A stretch of 64,000 bases of DNA from JANWXD01 sp037446115 (GCA_037446115.1 JBBIJF010000014.1:48494-112493); one strand, 5' to 3'. Shown: positions 15,285 through 24,912, numbered from the stretch's first letter. Numbers and translations: made by a program. Notes: generated from the letters alone by a model not told the origin.

Positions 15285-16700
15285 ATGGGAACGCTCGAAG
15301 CTTGTCCGCTCGTCATTCTGGGAGCGGGACCCGCAGGCCTGGGTGCAGCGTACAAACTCGCCTCCCGCGGGTTCGCCGTGACGGTACTGGAACGCAGCGC
15401 CGCCGTGGGAGGCAACGCGGGGAGCTTGGAAATCGAGGGCCTGCGCGCGGACTACGGCAGCCACCGCCTTCATCCCTCCTGCGCTCCCGAAATCTTGCAA
15501 GACATTCGGAACCTGCTCGGCGAAGACCTGCTCGAGCGGAGACGGCACGGAAGGATCCGCCTGAAAGGAAGATGGATTCACTTCCCCCTGGAGCCCTTGG
15601 ACGCCCTGCTCAGCCTCCCACCTGGCTTCCTGCTCGGAGTGCTGAGGGACCGCATTGCAAGCCGAAATACGGCGGGCGAAAACGACAGCTTCGCTTCCGT
15701 ACTCGAGCGCGGGCTCGGACCCACGATCTGCCGTGAGTTTTACTTCCCCTACGCTGAGAAGATCTGGGGACTATCCCCGTTTGAAATTGACGCCGAACAG
15801 GCCCGCCGCCGTGTGGGGGCCAACTCTTTTCGCAAGCTGCTCGGCAAGCTGCGCAACGCGATTCCCGGCCTGCGTTCTCCGGGCAGTGGGCGTTTCTTCT
15901 ATCCGCGGCAGGGCTACGGCCAGATCAGCGAGGCCTATCGCGCGGCCGCTGAGCGAGTCGGGGCCCGAGTACTGCTCCAATCCCCGGTGCAACGAATCCG
16001 GCACACGGGCGGGCGTGTGACAAGCGTGACCGCCTCCGGCTACGGAGCGGCTGAGTTTCCGGCGTGCCACGTGTTTTCTACCGTGCCCTTGCCGTTGCTG
16101 GCGCGACTGGCCGACCCGCCGCCTCCTCCCAGGGTGCAAGCAGCGGCGGCCGCGCTGCGCTACCGCGCCATGATCCTGATCTATCTGGTGCTCGAGACCG
16201 ACCGGTTCACCGAGTACGATGCACACTATTTTCCCGAGCGCCGGATTCCCATCACGCGCCTCTCGGAGCCGAAAAACTATGGACTACTGCAGCCGGACGG
16301 CCGCACCGTGCTTTGTGCGGAGTTACCCTGTTCGACGAACGACGCCGTCTGGAGCGCCCCTGATTCTGAGCTCAGAGGCGTGGTGGAAGACGCTCTGGCG
16401 TGGGCGGGCCTCCCCTTGCGGGTACCGGTTCTGGCCGTAGCGACACGCCGCCTCGAGCAGGCCTATCCGATCTACGCTCGCGGCTTTCGGGAACATTTCG
16501 ACGTTCTGGACGCGTGGGCCTCAAGTATTGACGGGCTGGTCACCTTCGGTCGCCAGGGCCTGTTCGTGCACGATAATACGCATCACACCCTCGCCATGGC
16601 CTATGCCGCCTGTGAATGCCTGAACGCAAGCGGGGAGTTCGACCGTGATCGCTGGGCGCAGTACCGCCGTCGCTTCCAGGAACACGTCGTGGAGGATTGA
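15285..16700 (+). CDS. FAD-dependent amine-oxidase-fold oxidoreductase (UDP-galactopyranose-mutase/protoporphyrinogen-oxidase-like)
   Basis: 471-residue flavoprotein. The dinucleotide-binding motif is VILGAGPAGLGAAYKLASRG (about 9-28), followed by the second ADP contact GGNAGSLEIEG and YGSHRLHPSC. Near the C-terminus VTFGRQGLFVHDNTHHTLAM resembles the FAD-closing segment of the amine oxidase family. Proteins of this kind often sit in glycan clusters beside glycosyltransferases. It starts a run of same-direction genes with little spacing and lies 7 bases before the UbiA-family gene, so it probably acts in the same pathway. Sugar-ring mutase or lipid-linked sugar oxidase are possible roles; neither is shown. 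Confidence 0.75.
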   Translation: MGTLEACPLVILGAGPAGLGAAYKLASRGFAVTVLERSAAVGGNAGSLEIEGLRADYGSHRLHPSCAPEILQDIRNLLGEDLLERRRHGRIRLKGRWIHFPLEPLDALLSLPPGFLLGVLRDRIASRNTAGENDSFASVLERGLGPTICREFYFPYAEKIWGLSPFEIDAEQARRRVGANSFRKLLGKLRNAIPGLRSPGSGRFFYPRQGYGQISEAYRAAAERVGARVLLQSPVQRIRHTGGRVTSVTASGYGAAEFPACHVFSTVPLPLLARLADPPPPPRVQAAAAALRYRAMILIYLVLETDRFTEYDAHYFPERRIPITRLSEPKNYGLLQPDGRTVLCAELPCSTNDAVWSAPDSELRGVVEDALAWAGLPLRVPVLAVATRRLEQAYPIYARGFREHFDVLDAWASSIDGLVTFGRQGLFVHDNTHHTLAMAYAACECLNASGEFDRDRWAQYRRRFQEHVVED

Positions 16701-16707
16701 AGCCGCC

Positions 16708-17655
16708 ATGATGGGACTGCCTGATGATCTCCAGCCACGGGTGGCAGATCCGGCCCTCGCGGCTCGTTCCTCTCGCTCTCGTTGGGCTCTGCTGGTGTCC
16801 GGCATGCGACCCTACCAGTGGGTCAAGAACCTCTTTGTATTTGCGCCGCTCCTGTTCGGGCGCAAGCTTACTGAACTCGAGGCGATTGCCAGTTGCGCGG
16901 CTGCTGCCGCAATCTTTTCCCTGCTCTCCGGCGCGATGTATTTGATCAACGACGTTGCCGACGCCCCTCGTGACCGGCTGCACCCTGCCAAGCGCTTGCG
17001 GCCCGTGGCGTCGGGAGCCCTGCCGGCCGGCACCGCGCTGGGAGCGGGACTGTTGCTCAGTGCCGCGTCTCTGGCGGCGGCGTGGTGGCTGAGCCCGTGG
17101 CTGCTCCTGATCGTGGTGGCATACGGGCTGTTGATGGCGGCCTACAGCGCCGGCTTGAAACGCTTCGTGGTCCTGGACGCCATGCTCATCGCGGCGGGCT
17201 TCGTGCTGCGCGTCGTCGGAGGCGCTGTCGCCGCCGGGGTGGAAGCCTCCCACTGGCTGATCGTGTGCACCTTCCTGCTCGCGCTGTACCTGGCTTTCGC
17301 CAAGCGGCGCCAGGAACTGCTCCTGCTGGCGGGCGAGGCGAGCAACCACCGCTCCGTTTTAGCTGACTACAGTCCGAACTATCTGGACCAGGTAACCAAC
17401 ATCCTGCTCGGCTGCGCGATCGTCTCCTATGCCCTGTACACCGTGGCGCCCGAGACCATTGCACGGTTCGGCACCGACCGCCTCATCTACGGCACCGCGT
17501 TCGTCATCTACGGGCTGCTGCGCTACATGGCGCTGGTCCAGCAGGGACGTGCGGGAGATGACCCTTCCCGCACAGTGCTCACCGACAAGCCGCTGATCAC
17601 GACGCTCGCCGGCTGGGCTCTGTTCAACGCCGTAGTGATCTACACGGCTCGGTAG
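16708..17655 (+). CDS. Decaprenyl-phosphate phosphoribosyltransferase (UbiA family)
   Basis: 315-residue integral membrane prenyltransferase with about nine hydrophobic helices. The substrate motif is LINDVADAPRDRLHP followed by AKRLRPVASG, which matches the NDxxDxxxDRLHPxKRxRPIASG signature of DPPR synthase rather than ubiquinone or heme prenyltransferases. It transfers 5-phosphoribose from PRPP to decaprenyl phosphate, making the lipid-linked pentose precursor used for furanose residues. A second basic/acidic motif, YSAGLKRFVVLDAM, is also present. GGAGGA precedes ATG 16708 by 11 bases. Its place among glycosyltransferases and a flippase suggests a ribofuranose- or arabinofuranose-containing envelope glycan. 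Confidence 0.85.
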   Translation: MMGLPDDLQPRVADPALAARSSRSRWALLVSGMRPYQWVKNLFVFAPLLFGRKLTELEAIASCAAAAAIFSLLSGAMYLINDVADAPRDRLHPAKRLRPVASGALPAGTALGAGLLLSAASLAAAWWLSPWLLLIVVAYGLLMAAYSAGLKRFVVLDAMLIAAGFVLRVVGGAVAAGVEASHWLIVCTFLLALYLAFAKRRQELLLLAGEASNHRSVLADYSPNYLDQVTNILLGCAIVSYALYTVAPETIARFGTDRLIYGTAFVIYGLLRYMALVQQGRAGDDPSRTVLTDKPLITTLAGWALFNAVVIYTAR

Positions 17656-17687
17656 CCCGCAGTGCCTGTTATAATGAGGAGCTTTTT

Positions 17688-18578
17688 ATGCCGTTTTCGC
17701 TGGTTATCGCATCGAAGGTGGACCTGTACTTCCTCGAGCAGTGCTTGCGCTCGCTCGAAGACCAGGTTGCGGAATCCGGTGCGGAAACCATCGTGGCGGC
17801 CGCAGGATCACCCGAGCGCGCAGACCGGATCCGACATTTGTTTCCGTGGGTGCGCGTGCTGCATCATCCCGGACAAGCCACCGTCCCTCAACTGAGGCGG
17901 CTCGGTGTGATGGCCGCCTCGGGCGAGCTGGTGGGAATCATCGAAGAACATTGCGTCGCGGAACCGGGCTGGATCCGCGAGGCAGAGGCGGCCCACCGCC
18001 TGGGAAGTTACGGAGCCGTCGGTGGACCGGTTCTGGACAGCAACTACAGCCGCCGCCGCGACTGGGTCGTGTACTTCTGTGAATATAGCGGCTTCTTGCC
18101 TCCGTTTCCGGACGGGGAATATGCAGCGTTGAACGGCGCCAATATCGCTTACCGCCGCGCGGTGCTGCTCGAGCACGCCGACCTGCTGGAGAAAGGATTT
18201 TGGGAAGCCTCGCTGCATCCCGTACTCTGGGCCAAAGGGATTCGCTTCCGCGCGGCTCCGCGAATGCTGGTACGCCACTGCGGGCCGTTTCCCTTCGGTT
18301 ACTATCTGCGCCAGCGCTATCTCTTCAGCCGCGCGTTCGCCGGCGCGCGCAAGGAGACACTCGCTTTTACCCGGCGGACGGCCTACCTGGTTGCGGCGCC
18401 GGCTATACCGCTGCTGTTGCTGGCGCGCATGGCGCGCCGCGTAGCCCGCGACGGGCGTCTGAAACGCGAATTCCTTCGAACCCTTCCTTTGATCGCTGTC
18501 GCGCTCACCGTCTACGCTACGGGGGAATGGGTCGGCTATGCAGCCGGGCCCGGCCGCGCGCTGCTGGAGGTCGAATAA
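17688..18578 (+). CDS. Family 2 glycosyltransferase with C-terminal membrane segments
   Basis: 296-residue GT-A-fold transferase. SLVIASKVDLYFLEQCLRSL is the first Rossmann-like strand. GIIEEHCVAEPGW stands where the metal-binding DxD and its flank normally lie (here E-E-H). NGANIAYRRAVL is the acceptor-side segment typical of GT2. The last 70 residues are hydrophobic with a basic loop (ARMARRVARDGRLKREF) and would anchor it in the inner membrane. GAGGAG lies 6 bases before ATG 17688. It is a paralog of the next gene, with the same architecture. Confidence 0.8.
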   Translation: MPFSLVIASKVDLYFLEQCLRSLEDQVAESGAETIVAAAGSPERADRIRHLFPWVRVLHHPGQATVPQLRRLGVMAASGELVGIIEEHCVAEPGWIREAEAAHRLGSYGAVGGPVLDSNYSRRRDWVVYFCEYSGFLPPFPDGEYAALNGANIAYRRAVLLEHADLLEKGFWEASLHPVLWAKGIRFRAAPRMLVRHCGPFPFGYYLRQRYLFSRAFAGARKETLAFTRRTAYLVAAPAIPLLLLARMARRVARDGRLKREFLRTLPLIAVALTVYATGEWVGYAAGPGRALLEVE

Positions 18579-18584
18579 CGAGCC

Positions 18585-19538
18585 GTGCCCGACCCAGCCG
18601 TTTCCCCCGTTTTGTCCGTGGTGGTGGCCATGGTGAGCGACACCACGGACGCCTCTTACGACTGCTCGTATCTGAAGCGATGTTTGGAAGCCCTGCGCAG
18701 GCAGCGGAACGCGCCGGAATTTGAAATCATCGTGCCGCACCATGCCCACATCCCGGCCATCGCCGAGCTCGCACAGCGATACCCCGAGGTCCGTTTCGTG
18801 CCCGTCAGCGATTTGCCCCGCTACAAGGGTCTGGGAAGCCGTCACCAGCACCATAACGAACTGCGGGCGCGCGGCATCGCCGCGGCCCGCGGTGAGATCG
18901 TGGCGCTCCTGGAAGACCATGCCTGCCCGGACGAGAACTGGTGCGCCGCTATCTGTGAAGCCCACAAACAGCAGTGGGCCGGCGTCGGAGGAGCGATTCA
19001 GAACGGCGTGGACGCCGCCTTGAATTGGGCCGTTTATTTTTCGGATTTCGCGGCCTACCAGAACCCCGTTCCCGACGGGGAGACGTTCATGATCAGCGAC
19101 GCCAATTCATCCTACAAGCGATGGGCGCTCGAGGAGACCGTCCCCATCTGGAGGGAGGCGTTCAATCAGGTGGCTGTGAATCAGGCGCTGCTGGCGAAAG
19201 GTCACCGGCTGGCGATTCACTCCGGCATCGTGGTGTATCAGCAACGGCTTGGGCTGAAACTGGGGCCGGCGCTGCTCGAGCGGTTCATCTGGGGCCGGCA
19301 TTTCGGAGCTTCGCGCACCCAGTGGGTCTCGACAGGGCGGCGAGTCGTCTACTTGCTGTTATCGCCGCTGTTGCCTGCGGTCTTGCTAACCCGCATGGCT
19401 CGCATTACGTGGGTCCGCAAGGCCTACCGCGGCGCGTTCCTGAAGGCGCTTCCGCTCACTGCTGCGCTGACCTGCGCCTGGAGTCTCGGAGAGGCCGCCG
19501 GCTATCTTACGGGCGTTAGCGTCGAGCGGGAAAGGTAG
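18585..19538 (+). CDS. Family 2 glycosyltransferase, paralog of the preceding gene
   Basis: 317-residue GT2 enzyme starting at GTG 18585, 6 bases after the previous stop. VLSVVVAMVSDTTDASYDCS opens the fold, ALLEDHACPDENW is the central acidic motif (compare IEEHCVAEPGW in the neighbour), and SDANSSYKRWALE corresponds to NGANIAYRRAVL. The C-terminal hydrophobic pair with TRMARITWVRKAYRG mirrors the neighbour. The two genes most likely arose by tandem duplication and may add successive sugars of one repeat unit. Donor sugars are unknown. Confidence 0.8.
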   Translation: MPDPAVSPVLSVVVAMVSDTTDASYDCSYLKRCLEALRRQRNAPEFEIIVPHHAHIPAIAELAQRYPEVRFVPVSDLPRYKGLGSRHQHHNELRARGIAAARGEIVALLEDHACPDENWCAAICEAHKQQWAGVGGAIQNGVDAALNWAVYFSDFAAYQNPVPDGETFMISDANSSYKRWALEETVPIWREAFNQVAVNQALLAKGHRLAIHSGIVVYQQRLGLKLGPALLERFIWGRHFGASRTQWVSTGRRVVYLLLSPLLPAVLLTRMARITWVRKAYRGAFLKALPLTAALTCAWSLGEAAGYLTGVSVERER

Positions 19539-19634
19539 GACCGTCGCCAAAGCAGAAGAGGGCATCTGCCGATCTAACGTTATGGTACTATTTGCCGGAG
19601 AGGGCCGACGCCGGGACCGGCAGTCCACCAACCC

Positions 19635-20942
19635 ATGAACATCCTCCATGTGACCACGTTTTACCCGCCCTACAGTTTCGGGGGCGATGCCATGCATATT
19701 TACCGGCTCTCCCATGCTTTGGCGGATTCAGGACACCACGTCGAGGTGGTCCATTGCCGCGACTCCTATCACCTGTTACACCCTCAGGACCCGGAGGTAC
19801 CCTTTCGCGAACATCCGGGCGTGGTCCGCCATGAGCTGCGTTCTCCCTTCGGCAGGTTGTCCCCGTTTCTGACCCATCAAACCGGGCGCCCGTGGCTGAA
19901 AGGCAGGGCTATCCAACGGATCCTGAACGGGCGGCATTTCGACGTCATCCACTTCCATAACATCTCGTTGCTCGGGCCGAGGGTCCTCACAATGGAGAGT
20001 GCGCGCGGACCGTCTGTGAAGCTGTACACCACCCACGAACACTGGCTCATCTGCCCGATGCACGTGCTGTGGAAGTTCAACCGCAGGGCCTGCGACAAGC
20101 CCCGGTGTCTCCCCTGCATGCTCGTCGGCAAGCGCCCGCCCCAGCTGTGGCGCTACACGGGCTTGCTCGAGCGAGCCGCTCCGGCGGTGGATCAGTTCCT
20201 TTCACCCAGCCGCTTCACGGCCCGGATGCACGCCGACAGAGGTTTCCCCCGCCCCGTAGCGCACCTGCCATACTTCACCGAGCGCAAAGATCAGGAGTGG
20301 AAAGAGCCCGGCCCCCGTCCCCAGGAGCGACCTTACTTCCTGTTCGTCGGCCGTCTGGAAATCATCAAGGGTCTGCAAACGCTGATTCCGTTGTGGCGTG
20401 AGCTCCCGGAGGCGGATTTGCTGGTGGCCGGTACAGGCAATTATGAGATACAGCTGCGAAAGATGGCCGCGGGCCAGCCGAACATAAAATTTCTCGGGCC
20501 TCTTTCCCAAAGCCGGCTCGGACCGCTTTACGCACATGCCGTCGCGTGCATTGTTCCTTCGATTACTTACGAAACGTTCGGCATGATCTCGATCGAGGCC
20601 TTTGCCCGAAAGACGCCGGTGATCGTGCGCGATTTGGGAGCGCTTCCCGAAACGGTCCAGGATAGCGGCGGCGGATTCCTGTACCGCACCGACGGGGAAT
20701 TGCTGGCTGCGGTGCGAAAGCTTCTCCAGTCGCCGGCTCTACGTCAGGAACTGGGGGAGAAAGGCTACCAGGGGTTCCTCAAATACTGGTGCACGGAAGC
20801 CCATCTGGAGCAATACCTTCGCTTTCTTCGTGAAGCGGCGGAGCGCAAGTTTGGGTGCGTGCCCTGGGAACGGCCGCACGCCGGCACCCAAGAGCCGGTT
20901 TCTCCGCCGGTCCTGAAGGAGGAACCGTGGCCGCATTCTTGA
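19635..20942 (+). CDS. Family 4 (GT-B) glycosyltransferase
   Basis: 435-residue retaining glycosyltransferase. The N-terminal acceptor domain opens with MNILHVTTFYPPYSFGGDAM, the glycine-rich loop usual in GT4. The C-terminal donor domain has FLFVGRLEIIKGLQTLIPLW and the E-x7-E motif in SITYETFGMISIEAFARKTPVI, whose Glu residues bind the nucleotide-sugar. A Cys-rich patch (RACDKPRCLPCMLVGKR, about 150-166) is unusual and could bind a metal. No Shine-Dalgarno is evident before ATG 19635, and the 96-bp gap upstream could hold a promoter (TACTAT at 19586-19591, weak -35). The 3' end overlaps the next gene by 16 bases. Confidence 0.88.
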   Translation: MNILHVTTFYPPYSFGGDAMHIYRLSHALADSGHHVEVVHCRDSYHLLHPQDPEVPFREHPGVVRHELRSPFGRLSPFLTHQTGRPWLKGRAIQRILNGRHFDVIHFHNISLLGPRVLTMESARGPSVKLYTTHEHWLICPMHVLWKFNRRACDKPRCLPCMLVGKRPPQLWRYTGLLERAAPAVDQFLSPSRFTARMHADRGFPRPVAHLPYFTERKDQEWKEPGPRPQERPYFLFVGRLEIIKGLQTLIPLWRELPEADLLVAGTGNYEIQLRKMAAGQPNIKFLGPLSQSRLGPLYAHAVACIVPSITYETFGMISIEAFARKTPVIVRDLGALPETVQDSGGGFLYRTDGELLAAVRKLLQSPALRQELGEKGYQGFLKYWCTEAHLEQYLRFLREAAERKFGCVPWERPHAGTQEPVSPPVLKEEPWPHS

Positions 20943-21949
20943 TCACCGGCGGCGCGGGCTTCATCGGCTCGCACCTGGCCGAAAAACTGCTTGAACTCGG
21001 CCACCGTGTTCTCATTTTGGACGACCTTTCAACGGGCAGCATCCACAACATCGCCGCCTTTCGGTCCCATCCTTTACTGGAGTTCGTGCCGGAAAGCGTG
21101 CTAGCCACACGGACCCTTGTCGAAATGGCCGACGCAGCCGACGTGATCTTCCATTTGGCGGCCTCGGTCGGGGTATTCAATATTGTCCATAGCCCGGTGG
21201 CTACGATCGAAAACAACGTGGCCGGCACGGAGGCCGTCCTGCGCGCGGCGTCGCACAAAAGGAAAAAAGTGATCCTGGCTTCCACTTCCGAAGTCTACGG
21301 AAAGAGCAAGGACGCGCCGTTTCGCGAAGACGGAGATTTGGTCTTCGGCGCCACGACCAAAGCTCGCTGGAGTTATGCCGCCAGCAAAGTGATTGATGAA
21401 TTCCTGGCGCTGGCCTACTGGCGCGAGCGCAAAGTGCCGACGGTGATCGTGCGCTTGTTTAACACCATCGGCCCGCGCCAGACGGGGCGCTATGGAATGG
21501 TCGTGCCGCGCTTCTTGTGCCAGGCACTCAGCGGGCGTAACCTCACGGTCTACGGCACGGGGCGGCAATCCCGGTGCTTCACCTATGTGGCGGACGTCGT
21601 CGAGTGGCTGCTGCGTCTGGCGGGCACGGACCGAGCTGTCGGTGAAATCTTCAACCTCGGCAATCCCGAAGAGATTACTATTGAACAACTCGCGCAACGG
21701 GTGATCACCCTCACGGGCGCGCAGGTGGCGATTGACTACATCCCTTACGACGAAGCCTATGCCGCCGGCTTCGAAGATATGGAGCGGCGCGTCCCGGATA
21801 TCTCCAAGGTGACCTCGCTCACAGGTTATTGTCCCCGCGTGCCGCTCGAGGAAGCACTGCGGCTCACCCGGGACTGGCTCGTAGCAGAGCGGATCGTGGA
21901 AAAGACCGCGGAGTTCTGTTACGGCCGGCGTGAATCCGATGCCCGCTAG
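20927..21949 (+). CDS. NAD-dependent nucleotide-sugar epimerase/dehydratase
   Basis: 340-residue extended SDR. The Rossmann motif is ITGGAGFIGSHLAEKLLELG at the very start. The catalytic Ser/Thr region is STSEVYGKS and the Tyr/Lys pair is in SYAASKVIDEF. VRLFNTIGPRQTGRYGMVVP and GRQSRCFTYVADVVEW are usual for UDP-glucose 4-epimerase / UDP-glucuronate decarboxylase relatives. It likely makes the activated sugar used by this cluster; the exact product is not resolved. GTG 20927 is preferred because AAGGAGGAA ends 2 bases before it and the protein then begins with the Rossmann strand. Confidence 0.85.
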   Translation: MAAFLITGGAGFIGSHLAEKLLELGHRVLILDDLSTGSIHNIAAFRSHPLLEFVPESVLATRTLVEMADAADVIFHLAASVGVFNIVHSPVATIENNVAGTEAVLRAASHKRKKVILASTSEVYGKSKDAPFREDGDLVFGATTKARWSYAASKVIDEFLALAYWRERKVPTVIVRLFNTIGPRQTGRYGMVVPRFLCQALSGRNLTVYGTGRQSRCFTYVADVVEWLLRLAGTDRAVGEIFNLGNPEEITIEQLAQRVITLTGAQVAIDYIPYDEAYAAGFEDMERRVPDISKVTSLTGYCPRVPLEEALRLTRDWLVAERIVEKTAEFCYGRRESDAR

Positions 21950-23423
21950 AGGATCACAGGCTGCTGCCATCAGCGAGCATCGGACTTCGCTCCACTCCGC
22001 GGGTCGAGCAGGGAACTATTTGATCCTGAGCGCAGCGGAGGCGGCCGGCAAGCTCCTCAATTTCGCCGCCTTCACGCATTTGGGACGGGCTCTCGGCCCG
22101 GAGCAATACGGGCTTCTGGAGTTCGTCATCGCGGTGATGGCGTTCTTCACGCTGGCCTCTGACATGGGCCTGAGCGTATGGGGCGCGCGCGAAGTCGCAA
22201 AGAATCCCTCCTTTGCACCCAGCCTGGCCGGCGAGATCGTCTTCGCCCGGGGAGCACTCACCTTCCTTACGGTCGCTGCGTTGTTCGCCGGTCTTCTATG
22301 GCTTCCCGTCCCCGAGGGGGCCCGCGTCCTTTTCTACCTGTACGCGTTCAGCTTATTCGGCTCCCCTCTGTTGATCCAGTGGTACTTCCAGGGCAGAGAG
22401 GCCATGGCCTGGGTCGCCGCAGCCTCCGTGATCCGAAACGGCGTTTTCGCCGGGCTGGTGCTGGGGGCGATCCGCGGCGGAAGCCCGCTGTGGTATGTAG
22501 GCTGGATCGAATGCGCTGCCGTCGCCTGCGCCGCCGTATTTTGCCTCGTCGCGGCCTGGCGGCGCTTCGGTCTGGGTGTCTTTTCCGTTCAGGTGAAGTT
22601 GCGATCCGCGTGGCGCAGGCTGCGGGAGGCTGTTCCACTCGGCCTGGCAGAACTCACCTGGGCCGCCATGTGGTACCTGCCGACGACTTTGCTCGGCTTC
22701 TGGCGCACCGACGCTTCGCTTGGGTGGTTCGGCGCTTCGCACCGCGTGGTGATGGCTTTGCATACCTTCGTCTGGCTTTACTTCTATAACCTCCTGCCGA
22801 CCATTTCCCGCCTGGCAAGCTCGCCAAGTGACGAGCTGCGGCGTACGGTCACGAACTCGCTCCGGCTGACCGCCTGGCTCAGCGTCTTCACCGCCTGGTC
22901 TTTGGGGTCGCTGGCGCCCGTCCTGCTGCCGATCGCGTTCGGACCCACCTTTGCCGCCGGCGGCTCGCTGCTTCAAGCCTTGGTCTGGATGATCCCGATC
23001 ACGATGCTGAGCGGGCACTACCGTTACACCCTGATCGGCTGCGGTTTGCAAAAGCGGTTGTTCGCCGGAACGGCGACGGCGGCGATCACGACCGCGGCTT
23101 TGGGCCTGTGGTTCATCCCCCGCTGGGGAGCCGCCGGGGCCGTGTGGTGCCTGCTGGCAGGCGCAGCGGCGGACTTCGCCTGCGCCTACGGCTTCGTACG
23201 CCGCCGAGTGATGCCCGTACCCTTCTTCAACTCTCTGCTGCGTCCGGCAGGAGCCGCTGCGGCGGCGGCCCTGATCCTTTTGCTTAGCCGGCTTTGGTTC
23301 GGAGCGTCCGGAGCAGCGATCTGTTCCATACTGACTTACTTCGCATGTGGTTTCCTTTGTGAACGCAGGCTGCTGACTCGCACAATCTACCGAGTATTTC
23401 GGCAAGGAGAGCACCATGCATGA
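21930..23423 (+). CDS. Polysaccharide flippase, Wzx/MVF-type
   Basis: 497-residue polytopic inner-membrane protein with 12 or more hydrophobic helices and the Wzx-like opening LHSAGRAGNYLILSAAEAAG. ALGPEQYGLLEFVIAVMAFF is the usual loop 1/helix 2 of the polysaccharide transporter family. It would flip a lipid-linked oligosaccharide to the periplasm. GTG 21930 (or ATG 21939) overlaps the epimerase gene by 20 bases. Its 3' end overlaps the next gene by 8 bases, so it is tightly embedded in the glycan operon. Confidence 0.87.
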   Translation: MNPMPARGSQAAAISEHRTSLHSAGRAGNYLILSAAEAAGKLLNFAAFTHLGRALGPEQYGLLEFVIAVMAFFTLASDMGLSVWGAREVAKNPSFAPSLAGEIVFARGALTFLTVAALFAGLLWLPVPEGARVLFYLYAFSLFGSPLLIQWYFQGREAMAWVAAASVIRNGVFAGLVLGAIRGGSPLWYVGWIECAAVACAAVFCLVAAWRRFGLGVFSVQVKLRSAWRRLREAVPLGLAELTWAAMWYLPTTLLGFWRTDASLGWFGASHRVVMALHTFVWLYFYNLLPTISRLASSPSDELRRTVTNSLRLTAWLSVFTAWSLGSLAPVLLPIAFGPTFAAGGSLLQALVWMIPITMLSGHYRYTLIGCGLQKRLFAGTATAAITTAALGLWFIPRWGAAGAVWCLLAGAAADFACAYGFVRRRVMPVPFFNSLLRPAGAAAAAALILLLSRLWFGASGAAICSILTYFACGFLCERRLLTRTIYRVFRQGEHHA

Positions 23424-24912
23424 TCTGCCCGGGAACCCCGCCAAGGAAGCGCAGAACTTCAGAGCGATAGCCTGGCGGCTGTTTGTCACCTGTTGGCTGA
23501 TCTATGTGCTGCACTTTGCCACGAATACGGTGCGCGAGATCTATCTGGCGCTGGCCATCGGCGATCATTTTTCGTTTCGCGTGGACGAGTATGCCGGCCT
23601 GCACCCGGATCTGTTCGAAAAGCCGGGCTACGGGTGGCACATCAACTCGAACCCCGGTGTGTCAATGGTGGCGGCGATCCCGTATGCCTTGCTGCGCCCG
23701 ATCACCGACCGCATCGTGGCCGAAGTCAACCGCCGGCGCGCGGCGGCCTCCGACAAAGCACCGGCTTATCACTCGCCTTGGCCCATGGCTCGGGAATTTT
23801 ACGAGCAGGCATGGCGCCGGGGCCTCGATGCGAAGTTCGCCTTAGCCGCTTTCATCATGCAGGCCTTCGCCATGGCCCCCGTTTCGGCCGCCGGAGTTGT
23901 CGCCATGTGCTGGCTGTTGGCGCAGCTGTTCGGGAGCGAGAAACCGGCACTGTGGCTCGCGCTGCTTTATGCCTTTGGCACCCCTGTGTTCTTCCGCACC
24001 GGGACACTCAACCACAATCTGATGCTCGGCCATTTCGCATTCATGGGCTTCGTGGCATTATGGAATCCCGGTGGCGGTCTCTCGTTGTCGGCCCGATGGC
24101 GCCACGCGCTGGCGGGCATTGCGGGTGGGGCGGCGGTGCTGTTTGACTATGGCGGATGCGTGCTGCTGGCAGGACTGTTCCTTTACGCGCTCGTGCAGAA
24201 AGACCGCCGGATTCGCGCATTTGTAGCAGGTGCAGCCGGTCCGATTTTACTTTTGTGGTTCTACCAGTGGCAGAGTTTCGGCCACCCCTTTTACCCTGCC
24301 CAACACTGGATGCCTGCCGTACATTGGAGCGGCCAGGGGTATCAAGGATTTGGTTGGCCGCAGCCCGACATCCTGTTGGCTTCGCTCGCGGATTATCGCT
24401 GGGGTTTGTTCCCAAGCAGCCCGATACTACTGTTGGCTTTTGCAGCTCCCTGGATCTCCCGCAGGCACGTCCGTTACGTGAGCGGGCGCGAACTCGTGTT
24501 TCTGTTTGGAGTTTTTTTAAGTGCGTGGCTCTTTTACGGAGGCGTCCATTACTCCAGACTGCAATTTAATACCGGCGTGCGTTACCTGACGGCGGTGCTG
24601 CCGTTCCTCTTTGTTCCGCTGGCGCTCGTGCTCATCCGGCTCCCCTGCAGCGTAACGTACCTGCTCGGCGTGGCTTCCCTGACGCAGGCATGGTGCATGG
24701 CCATGTATCGCGACGTGGAGCGAGGCCTGGGTGTCCTGGACCCGGTGCTTCATGTGTTCCTTGGCGGATTTCAACTCCCGTGGCTCACAGTCATTTCTCG
24801 AATTGAAGGACTGATCCAAGAATATGCTCCTTCGGGCCCCTCGCCTCTGCCCCTGTTCGCTCTGACGGCTGCCGTGCTTTACGGCCTCTGGAGGAGGCCT
24901 GGCGCCGGATGA
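23416..24912 (+). CDS. Polytopic membrane protein of the glycan cluster (GT-C-like or polymerase, unrecognised)
   Basis: 498-residue membrane protein with roughly ten hydrophobic segments. The N-terminal periplasmic loop contains FSFRVDEYAGLHPDLFEKPG followed by a conserved-looking NSNPGVSM. An acidic/aromatic loop after the first helix is the layout of GT-C glycosyltransferases, but I do not recognise the family with certainty. A large loop around WMPAVHWSGQGYQGFGWPQP is rich in Trp. Position between the flippase and a GT39-like gene suggests transfer of a sugar from a polyprenyl phosphate donor or polymerisation of repeat units. Confidence 0.6.
   Translation: MHDLPGNPAKEAQNFRAIAWRLFVTCWLIYVLHFATNTVREIYLALAIGDHFSFRVDEYAGLHPDLFEKPGYGWHINSNPGVSMVAAIPYALLRPITDRIVAEVNRRRAAASDKAPAYHSPWPMAREFYEQAWRRGLDAKFALAAFIMQAFAMAPVSAAGVVAMCWLLAQLFGSEKPALWLALLYAFGTPVFFRTGTLNHNLMLGHFAFMGFVALWNPGGGLSLSARWRHALAGIAGGAAVLFDYGGCVLLAGLFLYALVQKDRRIRAFVAGAAGPILLLWFYQWQSFGHPFYPAQHWMPAVHWSGQGYQGFGWPQPDILLASLADYRWGLFPSSPILLLAFAAPWISRRHVRYVSGRELVFLFGVFLSAWLFYGGVHYSRLQFNTGVRYLTAVLPFLFVPLALVLIRLPCSVTYLLGVASLTQAWCMAMYRDVERGLGVLDPVLHVFLGGFQLPWLTVISRIEGLIQEYAPSGPSPLPLFALTAAVLYGLWRRPGAG

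Noticed and set aside
17670..17675. TATAAT just upstream of the first GT2 gene as a promoter
   Set aside because: No -35 match at 16-19 bp, and a start from this box would fall at about 17682, after the GAGGAG ribosome site, so it would remove the site used for ATG 17688.
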